Shown here in pieces: positions 45,504 to 53,438 of a stretch of DNA of 64,000 bases (position 1 is the stretch's first letter; every line of letters begins with the position of its first letter). The DNA is from Paenibacillus oceani (lineage in GTDB: Bacteria > Bacillota > Bacilli > Paenibacillales > NBRC-103111). Location of the stretch: positions 124,001 to 188,000 of the forward strand of contig NZ_JACXJA010000010.1 in NCBI RefSeq assembly GCF_014705615.1, read 5' to 3'. Position numbers and translations under genes: made by a program. Below the pieces are notes generated by a model that was not told the origin of the DNA, did no database searches, and was given only the letters and a program-made list of their open reading frames with translations.

Positions 45504-48500
45504 CTACACTCTCCCAATGGTACTATTCCTCCTGTTGCGTACATGAAAAGTTACCTTCGTCCCTGTACCTAACTCACTTTTGATATGAAGTCCTGTTCCG
45601 AAGTGCCGTTTTAATCGCAGATCCGTATTTATCAATCCGACACCCGACCTGCCATCTACTTTTCTCTCTAATATTTGTTGCACTTGAACTTCGTCCATCC
45701 CCACCCCGTCGTCTTCAACGGTTATCTCCGCATGCGTTTCATGGACAGAAATCCGAATAAAGATCTTTCCCCCGCGAGCGCGTTTCATAATGCCATGTCT
45801 TATTGCATTTTCAACCAGAGGCTGGATCGTAAGAAAGGGGACTCTCAACTCGTCGCAGCCGTCTGTCTCCCAAATAACCTGCAGCCTTTCTTCAAACCGG
45901 ACCTGCTCAATGTATAAATAAGAGCGCACTAGACTTAGTTCCTCATCGATCGAAACAAGTTCATCCATATTTTGAAATTTGAATTTATTTCTCAAAAAAT
46001 TGCCGAACTCATCAAGCAAATTACGCATCTTATCCAGATTAATGGTACTTAAAGCTGTGACTGCATTCATTGCATTAAATAAAAAATGAGGCTGGATTTG
46101 CGCTTGCAGCCATGCAGCTTCTAGCCGCAGCTGTTCCCGGACGGATTGTTTAATCGTAGTTAGCGCCTCTATCCGCGATTTTATTTCTATTGCTTCCACC
46201 GGTTTAGTTACATAATCGTTTGCTCCCGTTATAAAGCCTCTTTGAATATCATTCGGTTGGCTTCTTGCGGTAAGGAGCAAAACAGGGAGCTCCGTAAGTG
46301 TAAACCGCTCACGAATCAAACGCGTCAGCTCGTAACCAGACATTTGCGGCATCATAATATCAGAGATGACCAGATCCCATTCCTTTGTATCCAGTACAGC
46401 CAACGCTTCTTTACCGCTCGTTACCATCGTTACATCATATTCGTCCGGCGGCAGTATAGCTTCAAGCACTTGAAGGTTGACCGGATCATCATCCACAATT
46501 AATAGGAGCGGACGGTCCCGATTCATTTCCAATAAAGTAATTGGTTTCGTAGGCGGGAGGATATCCGCTTCTTCCATAGTGATCGGGACTTTTTCCTGAA
46601 TCGGTATAGGTGGCGAGACTCCCTGTTCCAACAGGCTAGCAGCATCCTCCTCGTCCTCCGCTTGCAAACTTGCCAGCTTTAACGAAAATGTAAAGGTTGA
46701 ACCTTCTCCTAATACAGAGGACACATCCAATCGGCCTCCATGAAGCTCAACCAATTGCCTGCTTATACTCAAACCTAACCCAAAGCCGCCTTCAATCAGG
46801 GTCTCACTCGTGCTGGCTTGCTCATACGGACGGAACAGGCGCTTAAGCATGTCTTCATCCATCCCGATCCCGGTATCCGAAATGACGATATAAGCTCGTT
46901 CATCCTTTGCATAAGCTTGAATCGAAATGATCCCTTCGTTCGTATATTTCACAGCATTATGAAGCAGATTGAATACGATTTGAATTACCCGGTTTTCATC
47001 CGCATGTACCGGAGGACAATCTTCAGGAATCTGATTTACGATGATTACAGATTTCACTTCAGCATTTAATTGCAGCATATCAATTACACCGGTCACGATC
47101 GGCTGAATATGGATGTTTTTTTTCTGTAGACGCGGATTGCCTTCCCGTAAACTCATCACATCTATCAAATCGTCTAATATCAAGGTCAGCCGGCGTCCTA
47201 CGGATAAAACCGTTTCAAGCTCTTTGACACTTCTTTCCTGCAGCAAATGACGTTCCCTTTTTAAAACGGATTGTGACATGTTAAGAATGCTATGAAGCGG
47301 ATTTTTAAATTCATGAGAAGTATTTGCCAGAAATTGATCCTTATGATCATTCATTCGTTGCAAGGTTGTAGCAATCTCTTTTGTGCTGGCATGCATGACA
47401 AAATAACCCTTAAACCATACAGAGGCTAAACACCCCATCGAAATAATCAGATCAAACGGATAGTAGACAAGACTCCATCCGCTTTCCCGCCAGAATAACG
47501 ACCAAAGAAAATGGTGAAGCAGAGCAAGAATAGAAATAAGCAGTAATAGATTACTCTTTATATCCTTGATTACTTTTTTTAAGATCGCAATCATCGTGAT
47601 AACTGCAGCAATACCGCCCCATAGAAAATAAACCGGAAAGAGCATGATCACCTGATGCGGATCTAAAAACAACGTAATGCCGGCTGTCCCTAAAATTAGC
47701 ACCCTATATACCGGGTATATCCTGCTCCAATAAGGAAGTTCGCGATGGTTCGTACACTCGAGCAATGCATAAGCTCCAATAACTAGAGCCGCATTAGCCA
47801 GTCGAAAATCCCAATCGCTGCCCATGTAAAATAATTGGTGGAACAACTTCTCATCATTACTCAAGACATTAGTAAGGGTTATACATAAAGCGAGCAAAGA
47901 AAAATAAAGCAGTTTCTTTTCCTTATCTCCCAGTACGAACAAAATAAGCGCATAGGCAGAATGCATAAGGAATATAATCGCTGCCAGAAGCTGCATAGAA
48001 ACGGAGGCTTTCATTTCCTTCGCAATTGCTTCTTCCGAACCGAATTTAATAGACCGGACAATACCGCTGCTTCGACTATCCACATAATTGGCCGCCTGAA
48101 TCACTAGTTCGATGACGCCGTTTTCGTCTGCCGCAAAAGCCGCAGAATAAGGCAGGTTCTTCGCCGTATATTCATCCTTCGATTCCGCCACACGTCCGGA
48201 TTTGGCAAGCAATCGGCCATTAACATATAATTCCGATGAGGTCCGTACGCTGGGTACACGTATACTATAATTCAGGTCCTTTTCGGGATTTACATAAAGA
48301 CGCAAGCGATAAGAAGCAAATCCGTATGAAGTTGATTTTTCGGCATGCAGAGCTTCGTTCCATCTACCCGGAACCTGAATAAATGTTGGCTCACTCCCCC
48401 CTTGCCGTTCGCCATCCATCAACCATTGCGAGGGATACAACTCCCATTCCCCATCAAGTAAGAGAATGTCGCCATCTTCGGCATTCCAGTCGCGCAAATT

Positions 48501-48650
48501 TAACTGCCCGTTTTTAATAGGCTCCAGTTTTTGATCACGAAACGATTCCATCCACAAAAAACGAAATCCGGATAAAATAACTAATAATATCCCTATTCCT
48601 ATTAGAATATGGCTCTTTTTCCTTTGGAATTTTGGTGCATGATCGGCCAA
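45504..48650 (-). CDS. Hybrid sensor with 7TMR-DISM input, two kinase modules and a receiver
   Basis: 1048 residues. Order: membrane helix ~15-33; extracytoplasmic jelly-roll of 7TMR-DISMED2 type (LLLDGEWELYPSQWL; YVNGRLLAKSG) to ~205; seven-helix DISM membrane region ~220-415; HisKA with SHEFKNPLHS (His near 446); HATPase (NAVKYTNEG, GGFGLGLSI) to ~660; receiver with phospho-acceptor Asp near 764 (VISDIMMPQMSG); then a second, LytS/YesM-type kinase with QIQPHFLFNAMNAV (His near 855) and its own HATPase (ENAIRHGIM). Two different kinase classes in one chain is unusual but known in Paenibacillus-type genomes. TTG start, AAGGAGAGG eight bases upstream. No response-regulator gene follows, so its partner is elsewhere. 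Confidence 0.9.
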   Translation of the reverse strand: MADHAPKFQRKKSHILIGIGILLVILSGFRFLWMESFRDQKLEPIKNGQLNLRDWNAEDGDILLLDGEWELYPSQWLMDGERQGGSEPTFIQVPGRWNEALHAEKSTSYGFASYRLRLYVNPEKDLNYSIRVPSVRTSSELYVNGRLLAKSGRVAESKDEYTAKNLPYSAAFAADENGVIELVIQAANYVDSRSSGIVRSIKFGSEEAIAKEMKASVSMQLLAAIIFLMHSAYALILFVLGDKEKKLLYFSLLALCITLTNVLSNDEKLFHQLFYMGSDWDFRLANAALVIGAYALLECTNHRELPYWSRIYPVYRVLILGTAGITLFLDPHQVIMLFPVYFLWGGIAAVITMIAILKKVIKDIKSNLLLLISILALLHHFLWSLFWRESGWSLVYYPFDLIISMGCLASVWFKGYFVMHASTKEIATTLQRMNDHKDQFLANTSHEFKNPLHSILNMSQSVLKRERHLLQERSVKELETVLSVGRRLTLILDDLIDVMSLREGNPRLQKKNIHIQPIVTGVIDMLQLNAEVKSVIIVNQIPEDCPPVHADENRVIQIVFNLLHNAVKYTNEGIISIQAYAKDERAYIVISDTGIGMDEDMLKRLFRPYEQASTSETLIEGGFGLGLSISRQLVELHGGRLDVSSVLGEGSTFTFSLKLASLQAEDEEDAASLLEQGVSPPIPIQEKVPITMEEADILPPTKPITLLEMNRDRPLLLIVDDDPVNLQVLEAILPPDEYDVTMVTSGKEALAVLDTKEWDLVISDIMMPQMSGYELTRLIRERFTLTELPVLLLTARSQPNDIQRGFITGANDYVTKPVEAIEIKSRIEALTTIKQSVREQLRLEAAWLQAQIQPHFLFNAMNAVTALSTINLDKMRNLLDEFGNFLRNKFKFQNMDELVSIDEELSLVRSYLYIEQVRFEERLQVIWETDGCDELRVPFLTIQPLVENAIRHGIMKRARGGKIFIRISVHETHAEITVEDDGVGMDEVQVQQILERKVDGRSGVGLINTDLRLKRHFGTGLHIKSELGTGTKVTFHVRNRRNSTIGRV

Positions 48651-48798
48651 GACGTTTTCCTCTCCTTGTCATGGATAGAGAAGTCCATTCGTCTATTATA
48701 CAGCTATACCTAGCCGAGGAAGTAGTTTCTTCTATTTTAATGCAGCCGCACATCTGCATCTCTCCGTTTCTGTTTGCTTCACCGATTGCCCTATCCCG

Positions 48799-49049
48799 TT
48801 ATTCTATACTTTTTAAGGATTCGATCCTATTAATTTGGGTTACCTTTCTCCTGAGCAGCAAATTGGCCAGTATGGTAAGTACAAATGCAAAGCAAACAGC
48901 TGCCGCCTCTATGAAAATGTTGAGTTGATCCGGGATTTGTTGATGGGCGCTAGAGAGCGCCTTTACAATAAGCGTGTACATATAGCCGCTAATCGGTAAT
49001 GCAACTAGTAACGCAAATGTCGTTAGGATGATGTTTTCAAAAAAGAGAA
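48799..49049 (-). pseudogene. Duplicated 3' fragment of the FtsX-type ABC permease gene
   Basis: About 82 codons (FFENIILTTFALLVALPISG then YMYTLIVKALSSAHQQIPDQ ... RRKVTQINRIESLKSIE) copy the C-terminus of the permease at 53439-55772 with only about five residue differences. A stop codon lies in frame just before the homology, so no start region remains. DNA similarity continues past the stop to about 48749, into the same intergenic sequence as at 53387. This is a partial duplication, not a gene. Confidence 0.9.
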
Positions 49050-49654
49050 TTTAGTTGAAATAGCGTCAGTCGCCCACCAAATAGAGTGAAGCAAGCACTT
49101 TTCCGCGGCTGATCAAAGCTTATATCTTAATCCACTTCACCCGCTCTTCATCTATTCAATCAGAACGTAAGCATAACCATTTGATGAATATAAATGAATA
49201 TACAACTCTTGTACAAGCGTCTTTAAGATTGATCAAGCAGCAGTTCCTCAACCACAGCAGTGAAGCTTTTCTGCAACCGTCCTGTGCAAGTTGTATCAAA
49301 CAAATGCTCCTTCGACTCGCGCATCGCCAATACAACTGCGATCCAACTGTTAGTCCAACCCGATTCAACACACCAGGCGCCCCCATCCAAGTCCCGATAG
49401 ATGAATCATGACGATCGATGTCGGACGACAAGAACATGATTACTTTGAAAGTCGCAATATATGCGGCTTTATTTGTTTTAAATGCATAAGTTCTTGTCTT
49501 ATCCTAATTCTCGACGAAAAACAGGGCTGGCGCACTGTCGAATTTTGTTGAAAATAGTTAGTGGGAACTATAGTAGCCTACCCATTCTTGGCATATGATG
49601 GAATCAATCTTCCGGAAGAAGAATTCGTCGAACAACTAAAGGAGTGCTAGAAAC
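49050..49654. other. 605-base gap with an unidentified coding-like remnant
   Basis: No intact gene. On the minus strand 49223-49405 is an open stretch without a start codon that looks protein-like (RDLDGGAWCVESGWTNSW, later RLQKSFTAVVEELLLDQS and stop); I cannot place it in a family. The right end holds the upstream region of the next gene, including a short inverted repeat ATAGTT / AACTAT near 49555-49572 and AAGGAG ahead of the ATG. Confidence 0.35.
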
Positions 49655-50572
49655 ATGGCTTGGGCTAAAAACATCTATTGCAATCACAGAAGTTGGCCGA
49701 AAATTATGATCGTTACATTGGTCCTGTTATCAGGAACTTTCATTGCAGCATGGGCCACATTAGCCGCGCCACTGCCGTCCGGGAAACCTAAAGCCACCTG
49801 GTTGTGGGATACTTCGCTAATAAACACAGCCACCGGACGCAACCAAATTATTAAGTTTGCCAAAAATCAGCAAATCTCCCGCATCTATCTTCAGGTCAAC
49901 CCGGATGTTACAAAAAACGCCTACCGCTACATGATCAAGACTGCCGCCGGAAACGGCATTGAAGTGTACGCACTTGACGGCGCTCCCAATTGGGCGCTCC
50001 CCGAAAATCGCGGGCAGATCACAAGCCTGATTGGCTGGGTAAAGACGTATAACGCTACCGTCACCATGAACGAACGATTCGCCGGCATTCAGCTCGATAT
50101 CGAGCCATATTTGCTTCCGGAATGGTCAACCGACCAGACAGGCGTGGCGCAAAAATGGCTTGATGCACTAAGGTATTTTCATGACGAAACGAAGAAAGCT
50201 CCAGCCTTATCGACCTCCGCAGCGCTGCCGTTCTGGCTTGACAGCGTATCACTTAGCAGCGGAGTCATTTTAGGGGAAGCTTTGATCGCCAAGCTGGACG
50301 AGGTTGCCCTCATGTCTTATCGGAATCAAGGAGATGCGGTGGTGAACCTCGTCACGGAGGAACTGGCCTGGGGCGACAAGTATGGCAAGAAGGTGTGGCT
50401 CAGCCTTGAAACGAATGCTATTCCGGAAACGCCGTACATCACGTTCTATGATAAGGGAAAAATAGAAATGGACCTGCAAATGTCTCGAATCGACGAGCTG
50501 GTAAAAGCTCACCAGTCGTATGCAGGCATCGCTGTGCACGATTACACAGGCTGGCGCGACCTGAAAAACTAA
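49655..50572 (+). CDS. Exported TIM-barrel-like protein, putative glycoside hydrolase
   Basis: 305 residues with an N-terminal signal/anchor (IMIVTLVLLSGTFIAAWATLA, about 24-44). The mature part reads like an alpha/beta barrel: ATWLWDTSLI, ISRIYLQVNPDV, GIEVYALDGAPNWAL, FAGIQLDIEPYLLPEW and VALMSYRNQGDAV. The QLDIEPY strand is reminiscent of the D-x-E catalytic motif of GH18-like barrels, but no assignment is certain. AAGGAG lies ten bases upstream. It stands alone, between the permease fragment and a binding-lipoprotein gene. Confidence 0.65.
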   Translation: MAWAKNIYCNHRSWPKIMIVTLVLLSGTFIAAWATLAAPLPSGKPKATWLWDTSLINTATGRNQIIKFAKNQQISRIYLQVNPDVTKNAYRYMIKTAAGNGIEVYALDGAPNWALPENRGQITSLIGWVKTYNATVTMNERFAGIQLDIEPYLLPEWSTDQTGVAQKWLDALRYFHDETKKAPALSTSAALPFWLDSVSLSSGVILGEALIAKLDEVALMSYRNQGDAVVNLVTEELAWGDKYGKKVWLSLETNAIPETPYITFYDKGKIEMDLQMSRIDELVKAHQSYAGIAVHDYTGWRDLKN

Positions 50573-50859
50573 AGGGACAGGCCTTAATACGCAGAACCCG
50601 GGTCGCAGACGATTGTGCTGCGGCCTCGGATACTTTATGGCGCGGGGTCGCTTGGGATTTAGGGCGGTGAACCGGGGGAGCCGTGTGCCTTCATTCGGAT
50701 TTTGATGACTTTGGATCCCGTAGCCATAATAAAACGTTCGACTCTCCGCCAAGATCCACGCAGCCTTTCCGGCTGCAGAAGATCCATTCCGCCAAAAAAG
50801 CCGATTCACCAAAAGTTTAGATATCCGGGTAGGATCAACTGCTCAGCTTTCAAGCTTTA

Positions 50860-52179
50860 TTACTTCATCGTCGCTTTTAGTTCATCGAGCTTTTTATTGA
50901 TTGACTCCTCCATATTTCTGAGGCCGGTATTTGGATCGACCGCTCCGGTAAATACTTGGAGGAGCGGCGTCCAAAGATTGGCTTGAACGCTGTTCGAATG
51001 CTTCGATAACGGAGCCGGATCGGCCGGTTTCGTCGGTAAGGCGGCCTTCGCGTTTTTGCCCTGGAGTTCGGGAATATCCGCGCCGAACACGGCATTAACC
51101 GCCGGATCTTGCAGCGCGGACATCGTTCCCGATCGCGACAGCATCGTCTGGAATTCCGCCGACAATAAATACTCGATCGCCCGGAAAGCTTCTTTGTGAT
51201 GCTTCGTGCTGGACGTCAGGCCGATATACGTCGACGGGGATTGCGATCCTACGCCCGGCTTGGAAGGAAACGAAGGAAGCTGGGCGTAGTCCATGTCGAA
51301 CAATCCTTTGACGGCCGAAGGCGGATAAAAGGTCGTGCCGTTCATGGCCGTAATGCCCTGCTCGCCGAAGCGCTTCCAATCCATTACGTCTTTCGCCTCT
51401 TCAGTTCCCACTTCATTCCCGGTGATTTGATAAAACCGCGCAAAGTTTCGGACCAGATCCCCCCACGGGTCTGTGTTCACGCTCGCACGTTCCATTTTCG
51501 GATCGACCGTTCCAAGGGATAGCTGATTGTAATCGATAATATGAGCCGAGAAGTCGATCCCCCTGTACTTCACGCCGTTTTCCTGCCTTGTCATTTTGCG
51601 TGCGAGCTCGTATACTTCATCCCAAGTCATTCCGTCTCTCGGCGGCGTTACCCCGAACTTGTTGAACAAGTCTTTATTGTAATGAAGCACGACGTTTCTC
51701 ATCGACAACGGCAAGCCGGTTACGCCCATGTTGAACGTATCCTTCATGACCTGAATCGGTCCGGGGTGCAGCCGGCTAACGTCAAATTTGAATTCGCCGA
51801 TTAGAGCGGACATATCATAGGCAAGACCGAACTGCGCCAAATCCCGGGGGTAAGCGACCGGATCGCTGAAAAAGATATCGATCGGCATGCCGGTAGTGAC
51901 GATATTGGCCGCCGTCATGTTGCCGTATACTTTAAAGCTCATATGCGGATATTTTTTTTGCAGATGTTTCCCGTAAGTTTCCATAAACTGCTCTTCGGAA
52001 ACGTAACGCCCGCCGTAAACCGTCAATTCGACCGGTTCCAGCTTTTCTTCGGCGGGTGCGGGTGCCGCTCCCTTCGTGTTGTCTCCAGCGCCTTCACCGC
52101 CTGACGAACATGCCGATAGACCAGCCGCTAGTATCAGCGCAGCAATCGGTAAGATTAACTTTGCTTTTCTGTTTTTCAT
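50860..52179 (-). CDS. Extracellular solute-binding lipoprotein, family 1 (SBP-3)
   Basis: 439-residue receptor with lipobox GLSAC (Cys near 24) followed by SSGGEG. It shares the LHYNKDLFNKFG and PRDGMTWDEVYEL blocks and a charged C-terminal helix (NMEESINKKLDELK) with SBP-1, -2 and -4. It is divergent from an AraC gene, with about 300 bases between. No transporter membrane genes are adjacent. Confidence 0.92.
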   Translation of the reverse strand: MKNRKAKLILPIAALILAAGLSACSSGGEGAGDNTKGAAPAPAEEKLEPVELTVYGGRYVSEEQFMETYGKHLQKKYPHMSFKVYGNMTAANIVTTGMPIDIFFSDPVAYPRDLAQFGLAYDMSALIGEFKFDVSRLHPGPIQVMKDTFNMGVTGLPLSMRNVVLHYNKDLFNKFGVTPPRDGMTWDEVYELARKMTRQENGVKYRGIDFSAHIIDYNQLSLGTVDPKMERASVNTDPWGDLVRNFARFYQITGNEVGTEEAKDVMDWKRFGEQGITAMNGTTFYPPSAVKGLFDMDYAQLPSFPSKPGVGSQSPSTYIGLTSSTKHHKEAFRAIEYLLSAEFQTMLSRSGTMSALQDPAVNAVFGADIPELQGKNAKAALPTKPADPAPLSKHSNSVQANLWTPLLQVFTGAVDPNTGLRNMEESINKKLDELKATMK

Positions 52180-52479
52180 CCCCTGTAATCTCCTTTGTCA
52201 GTCGATAATCGATTCCCATTTATCGTTCATAAAATTCCGTATGGATTGGCTTTCTGCTTGATCTCGCCGTCTAGGTGTCCTCCAAAGTGGTGATTGCGAA
52301 TACATCCCCCTTTTCTATATAATAATCTCACCATAAGGAAAGCATATGTGGCTATATAAACAGAGTAATAGAAGTGAGCAGTCAAAACGTCACTTTTTGT
52401 TTGTTTGATGTTCGATTTTTTTAGTATTTTGTTTATTTTTGTTCGATTTTTAGTGTTCCGATCAAGGGAGGGAACTGCG
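52180..52479. promoter_or_regulatory. Divergent control region, SBP-3 / AraC gene
   Basis: 300 AT-rich bases. TATAAT-like boxes occur near 52315-52330 and 52355-52365 in both orientations, but no full promoter can be chosen. The AraC reading frame extends left to 52405, but that part is AT-rich, hydrophobic and lacks a ribosome site, so it is taken as non-coding. Confidence 0.35.
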
Positions 52480-53376
52480 GTGTCGCGTTTTCCGGAATTT
52501 CAGGACGGGCTGAAGTTCAACAAGTTCGGTAAAGACGATCTGCCTCTCTATGTCGTGATCAGCCGGTTAACGAAAAATTACAGACTGCATTACCATAACT
52601 TTGCCGAGCTTTCGCTTGTGATCGAAGGCTGTGGAGAAGAAATTTTGAACGGCAAAAGCCGCGACTTAACGCCGGGAACCGTATCGTTCCTGCTTCCGAA
52701 CCATATTCACGAAATTATCATTCCGCCCGGAACCGTTCTTACGAAGTATTGCTGCATGTTCGATCTCAATATCGTGTTGACCGACACGCACGATCCCGGA
52801 ATCCGCAACAAAATTTTTATGATCGGAAGCGAGCTGCCGTCGCGCTTCGACTTGGACGGGGAACAAAGGGAGGATTTTACAAAGCTAATCGAAGATATTT
52901 TCCGGGAATATCATTCGGACCGTCTGGGCAAAAACACAGTCATGAAATCGAAGCTTTCGGAAGCTTGCGTGTTTCTGCTGCGCACGGTTCAAGAGCAGGA
53001 GCAACCTCATGCCGTATGGAATTCGGACAAGACCGGCACCGTCATGGAAATGCTCAAGTACATTCACCTCCACTACACGGAGGAGTTATCGCTGTCCCAG
53101 CTATCCGAATTGCTGGACCGCAATCCGAGCTACTTGAGTAGCATTTTCAAACGCCACGTCGGCCAATCTTTCGTCGGATACGTGCACGCTCTCCGGATTG
53201 GCCGGGCGGCCAGCCTGATCGTCACGACGCCGATGACCATTTCCGAGATCGCTCTGGAGGTCGGGTTTGACAACTTCCGCACGTTCTCGAAAGTATTTAA
53301 AGAAATCAAAGGCGTCTCCCCGCAAGATTTCCGTCGTCAATCCGCTCCTGAGCGCCCCTTCCCCGAACATAAATAA
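52480..53376 (+). CDS. AraC-family transcriptional regulator
   Basis: About 298 residues from a GTG (VSRFPEFQDG) with GGGAGGG seven bases upstream; the ATG at 52405 is rejected. Cupin sensor with a metal-type YRLHYHNFAELSLVIEG, then double helix-turn-helix: LSLSQLSELLDRNPSYLSSIF, FKRHVGQSFVGYVHALR, MTISEIALEVGFDNFRTFS and FKEIKGVSPQDFRR. It is divergent from SBP-3 and is its likely activator. Confidence 0.9.
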   Translation: MSRFPEFQDGLKFNKFGKDDLPLYVVISRLTKNYRLHYHNFAELSLVIEGCGEEILNGKSRDLTPGTVSFLLPNHIHEIIIPPGTVLTKYCCMFDLNIVLTDTHDPGIRNKIFMIGSELPSRFDLDGEQREDFTKLIEDIFREYHSDRLGKNTVMKSKLSEACVFLLRTVQEQEQPHAVWNSDKTGTVMEMLKYIHLHYTEELSLSQLSELLDRNPSYLSSIFKRHVGQSFVGYVHALRIGRAASLIVTTPMTISEIALEVGFDNFRTFSKVFKEIKGVSPQDFRRQSAPERPFPEHK

Positions 53377-53377
53377 A

Positions 53378-53410
53378 AAACGGAGTCCGCACATCTGCGT
53401 CGCTCCGTTT
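53378..53410. terminator. Terminator between the AraC and FtsX-type permease genes
   Basis: AAACGGAG (53378-53385) pairs with CTCCGTTT (53403-53410), with a small inner GCA/TGC stem and A/T-runs outside. It serves the two convergent genes. Part of it recurs beside the duplicated permease tail near 48750. Confidence 0.65.
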
Positions 53411-53438
53411 CTGCTGCTTCACCAATTGCCCAATCCCG

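Noticed and set aside
49181-49411. Plus-strand 76-codon frame in the gap after the permease fragment
   Set aside because: No ribosome site or motif; the opposite strand looks more protein-like, and neither is an intact gene.
52405-52479. ATG start giving a hydrophobic extension to the second AraC gene
   Set aside because: AT-rich and without a ribosome site; the GTG at 52480 has GGGAGGG at ideal spacing and yields the normal cupin start.
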